From: Streptomonospora salina | Lineage (GTDB): Bacteria > Actinomycetota > Actinomycetes > Streptosporangiales > Streptosporangiaceae | Direction: 5' to 3' | DNA: 64,000 nt | Assembly: GCF_014204715.1 (NCBI RefSeq) | Contig: NZ_JACHLY010000001.1 | Location: forward strand, 682,001 to 746,000 | Shown here: positions 1 to 8,032 of the stretch, piece after piece | Layout: every line of letters starts with the position of its first letter | Numbering within the stretch: position 1 is the first letter of the stretch | Position numbers and translations under genes: made by a program | The notes under the pieces: generated by a model | The model's input: only the letters and a program-made list of their open reading frames with translations | Databases searched by the model: none | What the model was told of the DNA's origin: nothing

Positions 1-584
1 GCGGCCAGGTCGGCCAGTTCGGCGCCGACGGTCTCCAGGTCGGCGGCGCCGGTCAGGTCGCGCCCGGCCAGGCGCAGCACGCGCCGGTGGTAGGCGACTC
101 GCAGCGCGTGGGCGCGGACATCGGGGCCGTCGGTGTTGCGCGCCGCCACGGGGGCGGCGGGGTCGGAGTTGGGATCGGCGCCGACGATGTGCAGCATGCC
201 GGCCCGCAGCTCGCTGGGCCCGGGGGCGCGGGCGGCGTCGGCGCCGCGCAGTTCCCGCCAGTCGCCGGGGTGACGCACCAGGTGGTCGGTGAGGGCGGTG
301 CTGGCGCCCAGCACCTTGACCAGCCGGGCACGCAGGTCGGGGTCGGCGGTCAGCGCCTCCAGCAGGTCGCCGGGTTCGGCGCAGCAGTCCAGCAGGCGAC
401 TCAGGCCCAGCAGGGCCTGGTCGGCGTCGGGCGCGGCGCCGAGTTCGTCGACGACGCCGGCGTGGTGCCCGGGGGCGAGGCCGCAGTCCTGCATCAGCCT
501 CGCTGCGCGCGCGCCGTCGCCGAATCCGCGCCGCGCCAATGCCCCCGCCGTCAGTGTGAATGTCTCCCGAGCCACGTTGATCAC
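1..584 (-). CDS. glnE: Glutamine synthetase adenylyltransferase/adenylyl-removing enzyme, N-terminal part
   Basis: GlnE attaches AMP to, and removes it from, a tyrosine of glutamine synthetase according to nitrogen supply; it is cytoplasmic. Only the first 194 residues are in the window because the gene runs off the left edge, so the nucleotidyltransferase GSxxD motifs cannot be checked. The call rests on the typical actinobacterial GlnE opening: ALARRGFGDGARAARLMQD, then LLGLSRLLDCC, LVKVLGASTALTDHLVRHP and LRVAYHRRVLRLAGRDLTG. The GTG at 584 is the first start of this frame. A sigma-A-like promoter (TTGAAC, 16 bp, TAGTCT) lies just upstream and overlaps an inverted repeat, see 612-640. A glutamine-synthetase-like gene at 8.0 kb is separated from it by six unrelated genes. 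Family call is firm; the exact start is likely. Confidence 0.88.
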   Translation of the reverse strand, partial: MINVARETFTLTAGALARRGFGDGARAARLMQDCGLAPGHHAGVVDELGAAPDADQALLGLSRLLDCCAEPGDLLEALTADPDLRARLVKVLGASTALTDHLVRHPGDWRELRGADAARAPGPSELRAGMLHIVGADPNSDPAAPVAARNTDGPDVRAHALRVAYHRRVLRLAGRDLTGAADLETVGAELADLA

Positions 585-611
585 GGTAGCCGCCGTCGGG
601 GAGCGACCGGT

Positions 612-640
612 AGACTAAACTTGTTGAACAGAAGTTCAAC
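612..640. promoter_or_regulatory. glnE promoter overlapped by a TetR-type operator
   Basis: Read leftwards, TTGAAC (639-634), a 16-bp spacer and TAGTCT (617-612) make a good sigma-A promoter for glnE. The sequence GTTGAAC-AGAA-GTTCAAC (623-640) is a perfect 7-bp inverted repeat that covers the -35 box. A TetR gene lies in the rightward SMR operon that starts at 733, so this is a plausible operator for it. Seen: promoter-like boxes and the repeat. Inferred: which protein binds. Confidence 0.55.
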
Positions 641-732
641 TTTTTCTGGTGCGAGTCCGCCCGCACCGTCCCCCTCCGCCGTCGAACCGGGTCCGCGCCC
701 TCCGCGGTGACCGGGAGGAAAGGACCGCCCCA

Positions 733-1056
733 ATGACGTGGCTACTGCTGGTGAGCGCGATCGCCGCCGAGGTCACCGGCACTATCGCACTGCGCTTCTC
801 CGAGGGGTTCACGCGCCTCGTGCCGTCGCTGGTCGCCGTCGCGGGCTACGGAGCCGCGTTCTGGCTGCTGGCCCAGGTCCTCAGCCGCGGCATGAACATC
901 GGCGTCGCCTACGGCGTCTGGGCGGCCCTGGGCGTGTCGCTCGTAGCGGCGATCGGCGCCCTCTTCCTCGGCGACGGCCTCACCTGGATCCAGGCCGGCG
1001 GCGTCGTGCTGGTCATCGGGGGCGTGCTCGCCCTGGAGATGGGAGGGGCACACTGA
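733..1056 (+). CDS. Small multidrug resistance (SMR, EmrE/QacE-like) exporter
   Basis: A 107-residue protein with four hydrophobic segments, the normal size and topology of SMR proteins, which work as dimers in the cytoplasmic membrane and exchange protons for cationic drugs or small organic cations. The essential membrane glutamate is present at residue 13 (SAIAAEVTGTIALR, the counterpart of EmrE Glu14), and the segment NIGVAYGVWAALG matches the family signature. The start ATG at 733 follows a GGGAGGAAAGG ribosome site; longer upstream reading frames carry no family sequence. It overlaps the next gene, a TetR regulator, so the pair is very likely an exporter with its own repressor. Substrate is unknown; guanidinium exporters also belong to this family. 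Confidence 0.88.
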   Translation: MTWLLLVSAIAAEVTGTIALRFSEGFTRLVPSLVAVAGYGAAFWLLAQVLSRGMNIGVAYGVWAALGVSLVAAIGALFLGDGLTWIQAGGVVLVIGGVLALEMGGAH

Positions 1057-1619
1057 GCACGGGCGAGCACGCCGACGGCCGCCGGGCGCGCGGCGAGCGC
1101 CGCCGCGCCGAACTGATCGCCGCGACGCTGCGGGTGGTCGAGGCCGACGGAGCGGCCGGCGTCACCCATCGGGCCGTCGCGCGCGAGGCCGGAGTGCCCG
1201 CCAGCTCGGCGGTCTACCACTTCGCGACCCTCGACGACCTGCTGGTCGCGGCGCTGACGTCGGTCACCGACGCCTACGTCGAACAACTGGAGGCGCTGGC
1301 CGACCGGCACAGCGACGTCCGCACCGCCCTGGCCGAATTCGTCGCCGACGGCGCGGCGGCCGACCGCCGCCGCGCGCTGGCCGAGTACGAACTGACCCTG
1401 CTGGCGGTGCGGCGCCCCGCCCTGCGCCCGGTGGTACGGCGCTACCTGGCCGCCCTCACCGACGTCGCGGCCTGCTGCGTCGACGACCCCACCACGGTCC
1501 GCGCGGCGGTCGCGGCGGTCGACGGCCTGTTCCTCCAGGCCCTGCTGGACGACCGGGGGGTGTCCGCAGAGGAGATCCGCGCCGTGCTGGCCTGCGTCCT
1601 GGGCGGGGGCGACGGCTGA
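1053..1619 (+). CDS. TetR-family transcriptional regulator
   Basis: About 188 residues. The N-terminal helix-turn-helix (AAGVTHRAVAREAGVPASSA, then VYHFATLDDLL) is typical of TetR repressors; the C-terminal half is the variable ligand-binding domain, with a YELTLLAVRRPALRPVVRRY segment. No ATG, GTG or TTG in the frame lies near the conserved N-terminus. The most likely start is the CTG at 1053 in CTGA, which overlaps the stop of the SMR gene and would be translationally coupled; this start is inferred. It probably controls the SMR exporter through the inverted repeat at 623-640. A GTG at 1132 is possible but would cut into the first helix. Confidence 0.8.
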   Translation: MSTGEHADGRRARGERRRAELIAATLRVVEADGAAGVTHRAVAREAGVPASSAVYHFATLDDLLVAALTSVTDAYVEQLEALADRHSDVRTALAEFVADGAAADRRRALAEYELTLLAVRRPALRPVVRRYLAALTDVAACCVDDPTTVRAAVAAVDGLFLQALLDDRGVSAEEIRAVLACVLGGGDG

Positions 1620-1638
1620 CTTCCGCTCCCCGGCGGTG

Positions 1639-2301
1639 TCAGGCGGCGTCGCCCCGCCCCGGGGTCCCGCGGGCGCTCGGGCGCAGGCGGCTCCCGAGGA
1701 CGGCGGCCGCTGCGGCCGTCGCGAGGACGAGGAGGACTCCGGTGAACAGTCCGGTCACCGTGAGGACGCGCTGCGGGGCCGACACCGCCGAGGCCGCGGT
1801 GCGGGTCGAGCGGTCGACCGTGTTGGCGTCGGTGGCGCAGGCCACCGGAGGCGCCCCCGCCTCGGTCTGGGCGCAGACGGTGGTGGCCACGCGCCACAGC
1901 CGCCGGCCCGGTTCGCCCAGCCGCACCCGGGCGGTGCGTTCGATCTCGGCGCCGGGTCCGACCTCCACCCGCCACCTGGCGACCGCGCCCGCGGTCTCGC
2001 CGTCGGCGCCGACGTCGACGAACTCCGCATCCCCCGATACACGCTGGGAGACGACGGCGGACTGTTCGCGGTCGGCGTCGTTGCGCAGTGTCAGCGTATA
2101 GCGCGCTTCGTCGCCGGCGGCGACCTCGTCGCGGCCGTCGCTGACGCGGACGGCCAGGGTCGCCCCCTCGACCGCTGCGGTGCGCTCGCCTCCGGCTCCC
2201 GGAGCCGCGGCCGCGGGGGCACCCGCCGCTGCCGCCGCCACCAGGGCGGCCGTCGTCGCACCCGCAGCGAGCCGGCACCGGCTCGCGGTCTCCTCGCCCA
2301 T
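1639..2301 (-). CDS. Exported, membrane-anchored protein of unknown function
   Basis: A 220-residue protein from the ATG at 2301 (a GTG two codons upstream is possible). It has an Ala-rich signal peptide (RLAAGATTAALVAAAAAGAP), an extracellular region with a beta-sandwich look of the kind called DUF11-like (ARYTLTLRND, VARWRVEVGPGAEIERTARV), and one C-terminal transmembrane helix (VTGLFTGVLLVLATAAAAA) followed by an Arg-rich tail. It therefore should sit on the outer face of the membrane. Two cysteines (VCAQTEAGAPPVACA) could form a disulfide. It converges on the TetR gene with only 19 bases between the stops. No enzyme motif is visible and I cannot name a function. Confidence 0.65.
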   Translation of the reverse strand: MGEETASRCRLAAGATTAALVAAAAAGAPAAAAPGAGGERTAAVEGATLAVRVSDGRDEVAAGDEARYTLTLRNDADREQSAVVSQRVSGDAEFVDVGADGETAGAVARWRVEVGPGAEIERTARVRLGEPGRRLWRVATTVCAQTEAGAPPVACATDANTVDRSTRTAASAVSAPQRVLTVTGLFTGVLLVLATAAAAAVLGSRLRPSARGTPGRGDAA

Positions 2302-2646
2302 GCCCACCGATCCCCGATCGTCGTGCCGATCGTTCGCACGCCGCCGCTGTCCGCAGGCGCCTACCGATGACAACTACGCGCATGCGGGTGGGAACGGAAC
2401 GTGACACGCCTGCGGTTCCCGATATCGGCGCCGCACCGCGGTCGGGGAGCGCGGGGAACCTTCCGGGATTCCCCGGGGCCTCGGGGCGGGACCGCCTGAG
2501 CCGTGCGGCCGGGGTCGCACGGTTGCGGCCGCCCTCGGGGCGGGATAAGGCGTTCGCCCGATGCCGGAGCGCCCTTCTTAGGCGGAGCGTGGTGACTCGC
2601 CGGGCCCGAACACGGGCCTGTTCCGCGTTGCAAAGGATAGGACGCC
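2302..2646. other. Intergenic region between divergent genes
   Basis: About 345 bases between the exported protein (leftward) and a small rightward ORF. It contains no convincing ORF or RNA. The end holds the ribosome site AAAGGA (2631-2640) of the small ORF. I see no clear repeat or operator. Confidence 0.4.
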
Positions 2647-2832
2647 ATGATGCACCCGGACCTGCTGCGCGCCGCCGCCGACGAGCGGATCGCCCGCCTG
2701 CGCGAGGAGGCGCGGGAGAACGCGCTGCATCGCGCCCTGCGGGCGGCGCGCTCACCGAGCCGGCGGAACCGCCGCGGGAGCCCGCCCGATCCGGGCTCCC
2801 CTCGCGCCGGCCGAGCTCCGGCCGGGCGCTGA
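2647..2832 (+). CDS. Small basic protein, unknown function
   Basis: A 61-residue ORF starting MMHPDLLRAAADERIARLRE with an AAAGGA ribosome site 8-10 bases upstream. The first 35 residues form an amphipathic, charged helix (MHPDLLR..A.ER...LREEARENALHRALR), a pattern often seen in very small actinobacterial proteins; the rest is Arg/Pro/Ser-rich and probably disordered. It ends 83 bases before the LAL regulator. No function can be assigned; codon use looks genuine only in the first half. Confidence 0.5.
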   Translation: MMHPDLLRAAADERIARLREEARENALHRALRAARSPSRRNRRGSPPDPGSPRAGRAPAGR

Positions 2833-2902
2833 TCCGCGCACCCGGGCGCCGCCGCGGGTCCCGCTCGCGGAAAACGGAGTGCTCGAACTCCGCACCCCGG
2901 GG

Positions 2903-2908
2903 CATACT
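2903..2908 (+). promoter_or_regulatory. -10 box of a leaderless promoter (LAL regulator)
   Basis: CATACT ends 7 bases before the ATG at 2916, and no Shine-Dalgarno sequence is present, so the mRNA probably begins at or next to the start codon. Confidence 0.5.
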
Positions 2909-2915
2909 GGACTCC

Positions 2916-5900
2916 ATGACACCGGCCGGACCCGCTTCCGTGTTCATCGGGCGCCAGCGGGAATTGCACACGCTTCTCGACCACGCGCACCGTGCGCGCT
3001 CCGGATCCGGTGCGGCGACGGTGCTCGTGGGCGGCGACGCGGGAGTGGGCAAGTCCCGGCTGATCGCGGAGTTCGCCGACCGCGTCGCGGGCGGGCGCGT
3101 GGTCGCCGGCGGGTGCCTGGAGCTGGGGGTCGACGGGGTCCCCTTCGCGCCGTTCGTCGCCGTGCTCCGGCAGCTCCTGCGCGACCGCGGCCGCGGGGTC
3201 TTCGACGCCCTGGCGCGGCGCGGCGGACCGGACTCCCCTCAGGAGCCTGTCGCCGCCCAGGAGCTGGCCCGGCTGCTGCCCGAGCTGGGCGCGCCTCCCG
3301 AGGACCGGCGCGAGCCGCGCGGACTGCTGTTCGAACAGGTGCTGCGCCTGCTGACCGCGGTCGCGGGCGACGAGGGCCTCACAGTGGTCGTCGAGGACCT
3401 GCACTGGGCCGACACCGCCACCCGGGACCTGCTGGTGTTCCTGCTGCGCAACCTCGGCACGGCCGCCGTGCAGATCGTCGCCACCTACCGCAGCGACGAC
3501 CTCCACCGCGGCCACCCGCTGCGCCGCCTGCTGCTGGAGCTGGAACGGCTGCCCTCGGTCACCCGGCTGAAGCTGGATCCGCTCACCCCCGAGCAGGCAG
3601 CGGAGCAGGCAGCGGCTGTCCGCGGCCGCGACCTGGCGCCCGACGAGGCCGCCGCCCTGTTCGACCGCACCGGCGGCAATCCGCTGTTCGTGGAGTCGCT
3701 GGCCGGCCAGCGCGGATTCGTCGGCGCGGGCCTGCCCGAGCGGCCTCGGGAACTCCTGCTGGCCTCTTTGGACGGGCTCGACGACGCCCACCGCCAGGTA
3801 CTGCGCGTGGCGGCGATCGGCGCCGTCAGCGCCGCCCACATCGAGCACGACCTGCTCGCCCGTGTCGCCGGGCGCGACGAGGACGACCTCGACACCGCGC
3901 TGCGCGTCCTGGTCGACACCAATGCGCTGCGCATCGACGGCACCGGATACCGGTTCCGGCACGCGCTGCTGCGCGAGGCGGTGCACGGCGAACTGCTGCC
4001 CGGCGAGCACGCCCGGCTGCACCTGCGCTTCGCCGAGGCCCTGGACGCCCTGCCCGGCGCCGTCCCCGTCCACCGCCTCGCCGCGGAGCAGGCCCACCAC
4101 TACTACTCCGGCCGCGACGTCCCGCGCGCGCTCAGCGCCGCGTGGCGGGCGGCGGTGCGGGCCTCCGAGACCCTGGCCTTCGGCGAGGAGCTGCGCATGC
4201 TCGAACGCGTCCTGGAGCAGTGGGAGGACGTGCCCGACGCTGCCGAGCGGGTCGAGGGCCTCAGCCGCGTCCAGGTGGTCTCCCGTGCTGCGGCCGCCGC
4301 GATCGAGGGCGGCGACTTCTTCCGGGCGCGGACGCTGTGCGACGCCGGCCTCGCCGAGATCCCCGAGGACGCCGAGCAGAGCCGCGTCGACCGCGCCGTT
4401 CTGCTGCGGCGCCGCGGCCAGGCACGCACCCAGCTCTCCGACGGAGACGGGATCTCCGACTTCGTCGAGGCGATGTCGATCCACCCGCCCCACGACCCCG
4501 GGTACGGCTTCGTGCTCTCCCTGCTGGCCCGCGAGGTCAAGCTGCACCAGCAGCCCCTCGCCGACGACCACCCCGAGTGGCGCCGGTTGCAGGAGACGGC
4601 GCCGGTGGCGCTGAACGCGAGCGACCTGGCCGCCGAGGCCATCCGCCGCTCCCGCGAGTCGGGCGACACCTGCGCCGAGTCCGACGCGCTGACCACGCTC
4701 GGCACGGTGCATATGAACGACGGCCGCTTCGAGGAGGGACGCGCCCTGGTCGAGCACGGCCTTGACCTGGCTCGCGAGCGGCAGGACCCCACCCTGGAAT
4801 GCCGCGGCCTGGCGTGCTTCGCCCACTACCTGCGCGAGCGCGGGCTGCACGGTGAGGCCGGCGCCCGCCTGGAGGCCGCCCTCGAACGCCTGCGCGCGAT
4901 CGGCCTGATGAGCACCAGCGGGCCTTTCGTCGCGCTGAACCTGGCCGAGACGCGCTTCGACACCGGCGACCTCGCCGAGTGCCGGAGGCTGATCGAGCGG
5001 GCCATGTCCTGGTCGCCCTCGCCGGCCCATCGGATGTACCTGGCCACCGCCGGCGTTCGTGCGGCCGTGGCCCAGGGCGACCTGGAGGGCGCCCGCCGCA
5101 GCGCGGCGTTCATCGAAGGCGACCCCGCGACGCTCCATTCCCGCATCCACATGATCCAACTCAGCGTCGGCGCGCTCCTCGACCTGTACCTGGCCGAGCA
5201 GGACTTCGCGCGGGCCCTGGCGCTGGCGGGCACGGCGCTGGAGCGCATCGAGTTCGAGCGCTCCACCGGATACGGCTGGGTGGTGGCCGACCGCATCGCC
5301 GAGACCGTGCGCCAGGCCGCCGAGCGCCCGCAGGCGGGTTCGCCCGATGCGGAGGCGGTGCGCGAGAAGGTGCTGCGCGTGGCCGCGGCGATGCGCGCCG
5401 ACGGGCCCGTCCAGACGGCCTTCCGGGCGACGACCCGCGCACGCCTGGCCTGCGCCCGCGGCACCTCCGGGGCGACGGCGGCCGAGACCGCCGAGGCGTG
5501 GAGCGACGCTGTGCAGGAGTGGAACCGCGTGGGCATGCCGCTGCACCGGGCCGAGGCGCTGCTGCTGGCGGCGGAGTCCGCGCTGACCGCCGACCGGTCC
5601 GCGCAGGTGGGCGACCGGTTGCGCGAGGTCGCCAAGCGCGCGGCCGAGCACGGCGCCGCGGTGCTGGAGGGCCGCGCACGCGAGCTCGCGCGGCGGGCCG
5701 GGGTGGCGCTGGACGACGGCGGCTCAAGCGGCGGCACGGCGCAGGCGGGCCCGCCTGCCGGGCTGACCCCGCGCGAGGCCGAGGTGCTGCGGCTGCTCGC
5801 CCGCGGTCGCACCAACGCCGGGATCGCCGCGGAGCTGTTCATCGCGCCCAAGACCGCCAGCGTGCACGTGTCCCACATCCTGGCCAAGCTGGACCTGCCC

Positions 5901-5948
5901 AACCGCGCCAGCGCGGGCGCCCGGGCCCACGAGCTGGGGCTGGTCTGA
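2916..5948 (+). CDS. LAL-type (large ATP-binding) LuxR-family transcriptional regulator
   Basis: A 1010-residue regulator of the MalT/LAL class. Residues about 9-240 form an AAA/STAND ATPase: Walker A GGDAGVGKS (39-47) and a Walker B with VVVEDLHWAD near 155. A long helical, TPR-like middle part senses the signal, and the last ~65 residues are a LuxR helix-turn-helix (LTPREAEVLRLLARGRTNAG, then KTASVHVSHILAKL). Such proteins bind an inducer and ATP, then activate carbon or antibiotic genes; the inducer here is unknown. The ATG at 2916 directly precedes the conserved FIGRQREL box and has a -10 element just upstream instead of a ribosome site. It converges on nadE, separated by a hairpin. Confidence 0.9.
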   Translation: MTPAGPASVFIGRQRELHTLLDHAHRARSGSGAATVLVGGDAGVGKSRLIAEFADRVAGGRVVAGGCLELGVDGVPFAPFVAVLRQLLRDRGRGVFDALARRGGPDSPQEPVAAQELARLLPELGAPPEDRREPRGLLFEQVLRLLTAVAGDEGLTVVVEDLHWADTATRDLLVFLLRNLGTAAVQIVATYRSDDLHRGHPLRRLLLELERLPSVTRLKLDPLTPEQAAEQAAAVRGRDLAPDEAAALFDRTGGNPLFVESLAGQRGFVGAGLPERPRELLLASLDGLDDAHRQVLRVAAIGAVSAAHIEHDLLARVAGRDEDDLDTALRVLVDTNALRIDGTGYRFRHALLREAVHGELLPGEHARLHLRFAEALDALPGAVPVHRLAAEQAHHYYSGRDVPRALSAAWRAAVRASETLAFGEELRMLERVLEQWEDVPDAAERVEGLSRVQVVSRAAAAAIEGGDFFRARTLCDAGLAEIPEDAEQSRVDRAVLLRRRGQARTQLSDGDGISDFVEAMSIHPPHDPGYGFVLSLLAREVKLHQQPLADDHPEWRRLQETAPVALNASDLAAEAIRRSRESGDTCAESDALTTLGTVHMNDGRFEEGRALVEHGLDLARERQDPTLECRGLACFAHYLRERGLHGEAGARLEAALERLRAIGLMSTSGPFVALNLAETRFDTGDLAECRRLIERAMSWSPSPAHRMYLATAGVRAAVAQGDLEGARRSAAFIEGDPATLHSRIHMIQLSVGALLDLYLAEQDFARALALAGTALERIEFERSTGYGWVVADRIAETVRQAAERPQAGSPDAEAVREKVLRVAAAMRADGPVQTAFRATTRARLACARGTSGATAAETAEAWSDAVQEWNRVGMPLHRAEALLLAAESALTADRSAQVGDRLREVAKRAAEHGAAVLEGRARELARRAGVALDDGGSSGGTAQAGPPAGLTPREAEVLRLLARGRTNAGIAAELFIAPKTASVHVSHILAKLDLPNRASAGARAHELGLV

Positions 5949-5967
5949 CCGGTGCACGGCTCGGCCG

Positions 5968-6010
5968 CCGGGCAGGCGCCCTGGCCGGGAGAGCGCCGAC
6001 GCCTGCCCGG
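5968..6010. terminator. Hairpin between convergent LAL regulator and nadE
   Basis: CCGGGCAGGCG (5968-5978) pairs with CGCCTGCCCGG (6000-6010), an 11-bp perfect stem. No T-run follows, as is common in actinobacteria. Position between two convergent stops supports a two-way terminator. Confidence 0.55.
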
Positions 6011-6043
6011 CCGGGCGCAGCGGCCGGCCCCTCGCGCCCGCCG

Positions 6044-7825
6044 TCAGTTCCGGGGCGTCCAGCGGTTGGTGATGGGCAGGCGGCGGTCGCGGCCGAAATT
6101 GCGGGAACTGATCTTGGGGCCCGGCGGGTACTGGCGGCGCTTGTACTCGGCCTTGTCGACCATGCGGATGACCCGGTGGACCAGCTCGGGGTCGTAGCCG
6201 TCGAGGGTGAGCTCGCGCATCCCCTTGTCGGTGCCGATGTAGGTGTCCAGCATCCCGTCGAGCAGGTCGTATTCCGGCAGCGAGTCGGTGTCGACCTGGC
6301 CGGGCCGCAGCTCGGCGCTGGGCGGCTTGCTGATGGAGTTCTCCGGGATCGGCGGCACCGCGCCGGTGCGCTCGGCTTCGGCGTTGCGCCAACGCGCCAG
6401 CTGCCACACGAGCGACTTCCAGCAGTCCTTGATCGGCGCGAACCCGCCGACCGAGTCGCCGTAGAGGGTCGAGTAGCCGGTGGCCAGCTCGCTCTTGTTG
6501 CCGGTGGCCAGCACCAGGTGGCCCTCCTGGTTGGACAGGCCCATCAGCAGGGTTCCGCGCACCCGCGCCTGGAGGTTCTCGGCGGCCACCCCCTCCAGGG
6601 GCATGCTCTGCTCGAAGGCCTCCACGATGGGCGCGATGGCGACCGTGCGGGCGGCGACGCCCTGGCGCGCGGCCAGGTCCTCGGCGTCGGAGACGGAGTG
6701 CTCGCTGGAGTGCTCGCTGGGCAGCAGCAGCACGTGGACGCGGTCGCCGCCCACCGCGTCCACGGCCACGGTCGTGGCGAGCGCGGAGTCGATGCCGCCG
6801 GACAGCGCCAGCGCCACCGATCCGAAGCCGTTCTTGCGCACGTAGTCGCGGACGCCCACCACCAGCGCGCGGTAGACCTCGCCGACGTCGGAGGAGGGGT
6901 CGGCGCGCGGGGTCAGCACCGCCGGCTCGGGTGCGTAGGGCGCGATCGGCGCGGACGAGTGCAGGTGGCGCACCACCCGCACGCCGTCGACGGCGTCCTC
7001 GGGCTCCTCGGAGCGCGGCGGGTGGCCGCCGGCGTCCTCGGCGGCCGGCAGCGCCAGGTCGGTGACGAACAGGTCCTCTTCGAACTTCGGCGCCCGCGCG
7101 ATCAGCTCGCCCTCGGCGTCGACGATCAGCGAGTCGCCGTCGAAGATCAGCTCGTCCTGGCCGCCGCTCATATTCACATAGCCCACCGCCGCGCCCGTCT
7201 CGCGGGCGCGGCGCTGGCACAGCTCCATGCGGACGTCGTCCTTCTCGCGCTCGTAGGGCGAGGCGTTGAGCGTCACCAGCAGTCCGGCGCGGGCCCGCCG
7301 GGCCGCGGCCACCGGCCCGCCGCCCTGCCAGAGGTCCTCGCAGACGGCGAAAGCGACGTCGACACCGTGCAGGCGCACCACCGGCAGCGTCTCGCCGGGC
7401 ACGAAGTGGCGGAACTCGTCGAAGACGCCGTAATTGGGCAGGTGGTGCTTGGCGGAGGTGATCTCGACGCGTCCGCGGTACAGCAGCGCGAAGGCGTTCT
7501 GCGGGGTGCCGGCGGGCTGGCCGTAGCGCTCCCCCACGCCCGCGCGGCGACTGAGGTAGCCCACCCCCACGGGCAGCTCGCCCAGCCCTTCCTCGGCCAG
7601 GCGCTCGGCGAGCGCGGCCACGGCCTTGACGGAGGCCGACACGAAGGAGTTGCGCAGGGCGAGGTCTTCGACCGGGTAGCCGGTCACCATGAGTTCGGGG
7701 AACACCGCCAGGTGCGCGCCCGCCTGGTGGGCGCGCCGGGCGCAGTCCACGACGGTACGGCTGTTGCCGTCGAGGTCGCCGACGGTCGGGTTCACTTGCG
7801 CCATCGCGATTCTGAGCTGGGCCAC
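6044..7825 (-). CDS. nadE: Glutamine-dependent NAD+ synthetase
   Basis: 593 residues, the two-domain form. The N-terminal nitrilase-like glutaminase domain releases ammonia from glutamine (catalytic Glu in FPELMVTGYPVEDLALR, Lys in SAKHHLPNYG, Cys in FAVCEDLW). The C-terminal synthetase domain activates nicotinic acid adenine dinucleotide with ATP (PP-loop ALSGGIDSALA near residue 345) and amidates it; the end PGPKISSRNFGRDRRLPITN is typical of the family. This is the last step of NAD biosynthesis, in the cytosol. The GTG at 7825 follows TAGTCT by six bases, so the transcript looks leaderless. nadE lying near glnE and a glnA-like gene matches the order I recall for Streptomyces. Confidence 0.97.
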   Translation of the reverse strand: MAQLRIAMAQVNPTVGDLDGNSRTVVDCARRAHQAGAHLAVFPELMVTGYPVEDLALRNSFVSASVKAVAALAERLAEEGLGELPVGVGYLSRRAGVGERYGQPAGTPQNAFALLYRGRVEITSAKHHLPNYGVFDEFRHFVPGETLPVVRLHGVDVAFAVCEDLWQGGGPVAAARRARAGLLVTLNASPYEREKDDVRMELCQRRARETGAAVGYVNMSGGQDELIFDGDSLIVDAEGELIARAPKFEEDLFVTDLALPAAEDAGGHPPRSEEPEDAVDGVRVVRHLHSSAPIAPYAPEPAVLTPRADPSSDVGEVYRALVVGVRDYVRKNGFGSVALALSGGIDSALATTVAVDAVGGDRVHVLLLPSEHSSEHSVSDAEDLAARQGVAARTVAIAPIVEAFEQSMPLEGVAAENLQARVRGTLLMGLSNQEGHLVLATGNKSELATGYSTLYGDSVGGFAPIKDCWKSLVWQLARWRNAEAERTGAVPPIPENSISKPPSAELRPGQVDTDSLPEYDLLDGMLDTYIGTDKGMRELTLDGYDPELVHRVIRMVDKAEYKRRQYPPGPKISSRNFGRDRRLPITNRWTPRN

Positions 7826-7831
7826 GGTCCG

Positions 7832-7837
7832 AGACTA
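7832..7837 (-). promoter_or_regulatory. -10 box of leaderless nadE promoter
   Basis: On the minus strand TAGTCT ends six bases before the GTG start at 7825; there is no ribosome site between them. Confidence 0.55.
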
Positions 7838-8032
7838 GCGGGTGCTCCGCCCGGCGCGCCGCTCCCCTCCCCCGTGTGCGCGTGGGCCCGCGATGTGAGG
7901 CTGCGTACACTGTGCCCACCGGCAATGGGCGCGAGCTGCGTTAATGCGCCGGAAACCTGCGAAGTGCACACTGGCGGTAGGAGACCGCACCAGGCGGTAC
8001 GGCCGCGTGCACCATGACGAGGAAGGTGGCCC

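Noticed and set aside
2361-5651. Very long open frame on the minus strand opposite the LAL regulator
   Set aside because: It mirrors the GC-rich codon pattern of the plus-strand gene, shows no family sequence and has repetitive Gly/Arg/Ala content.
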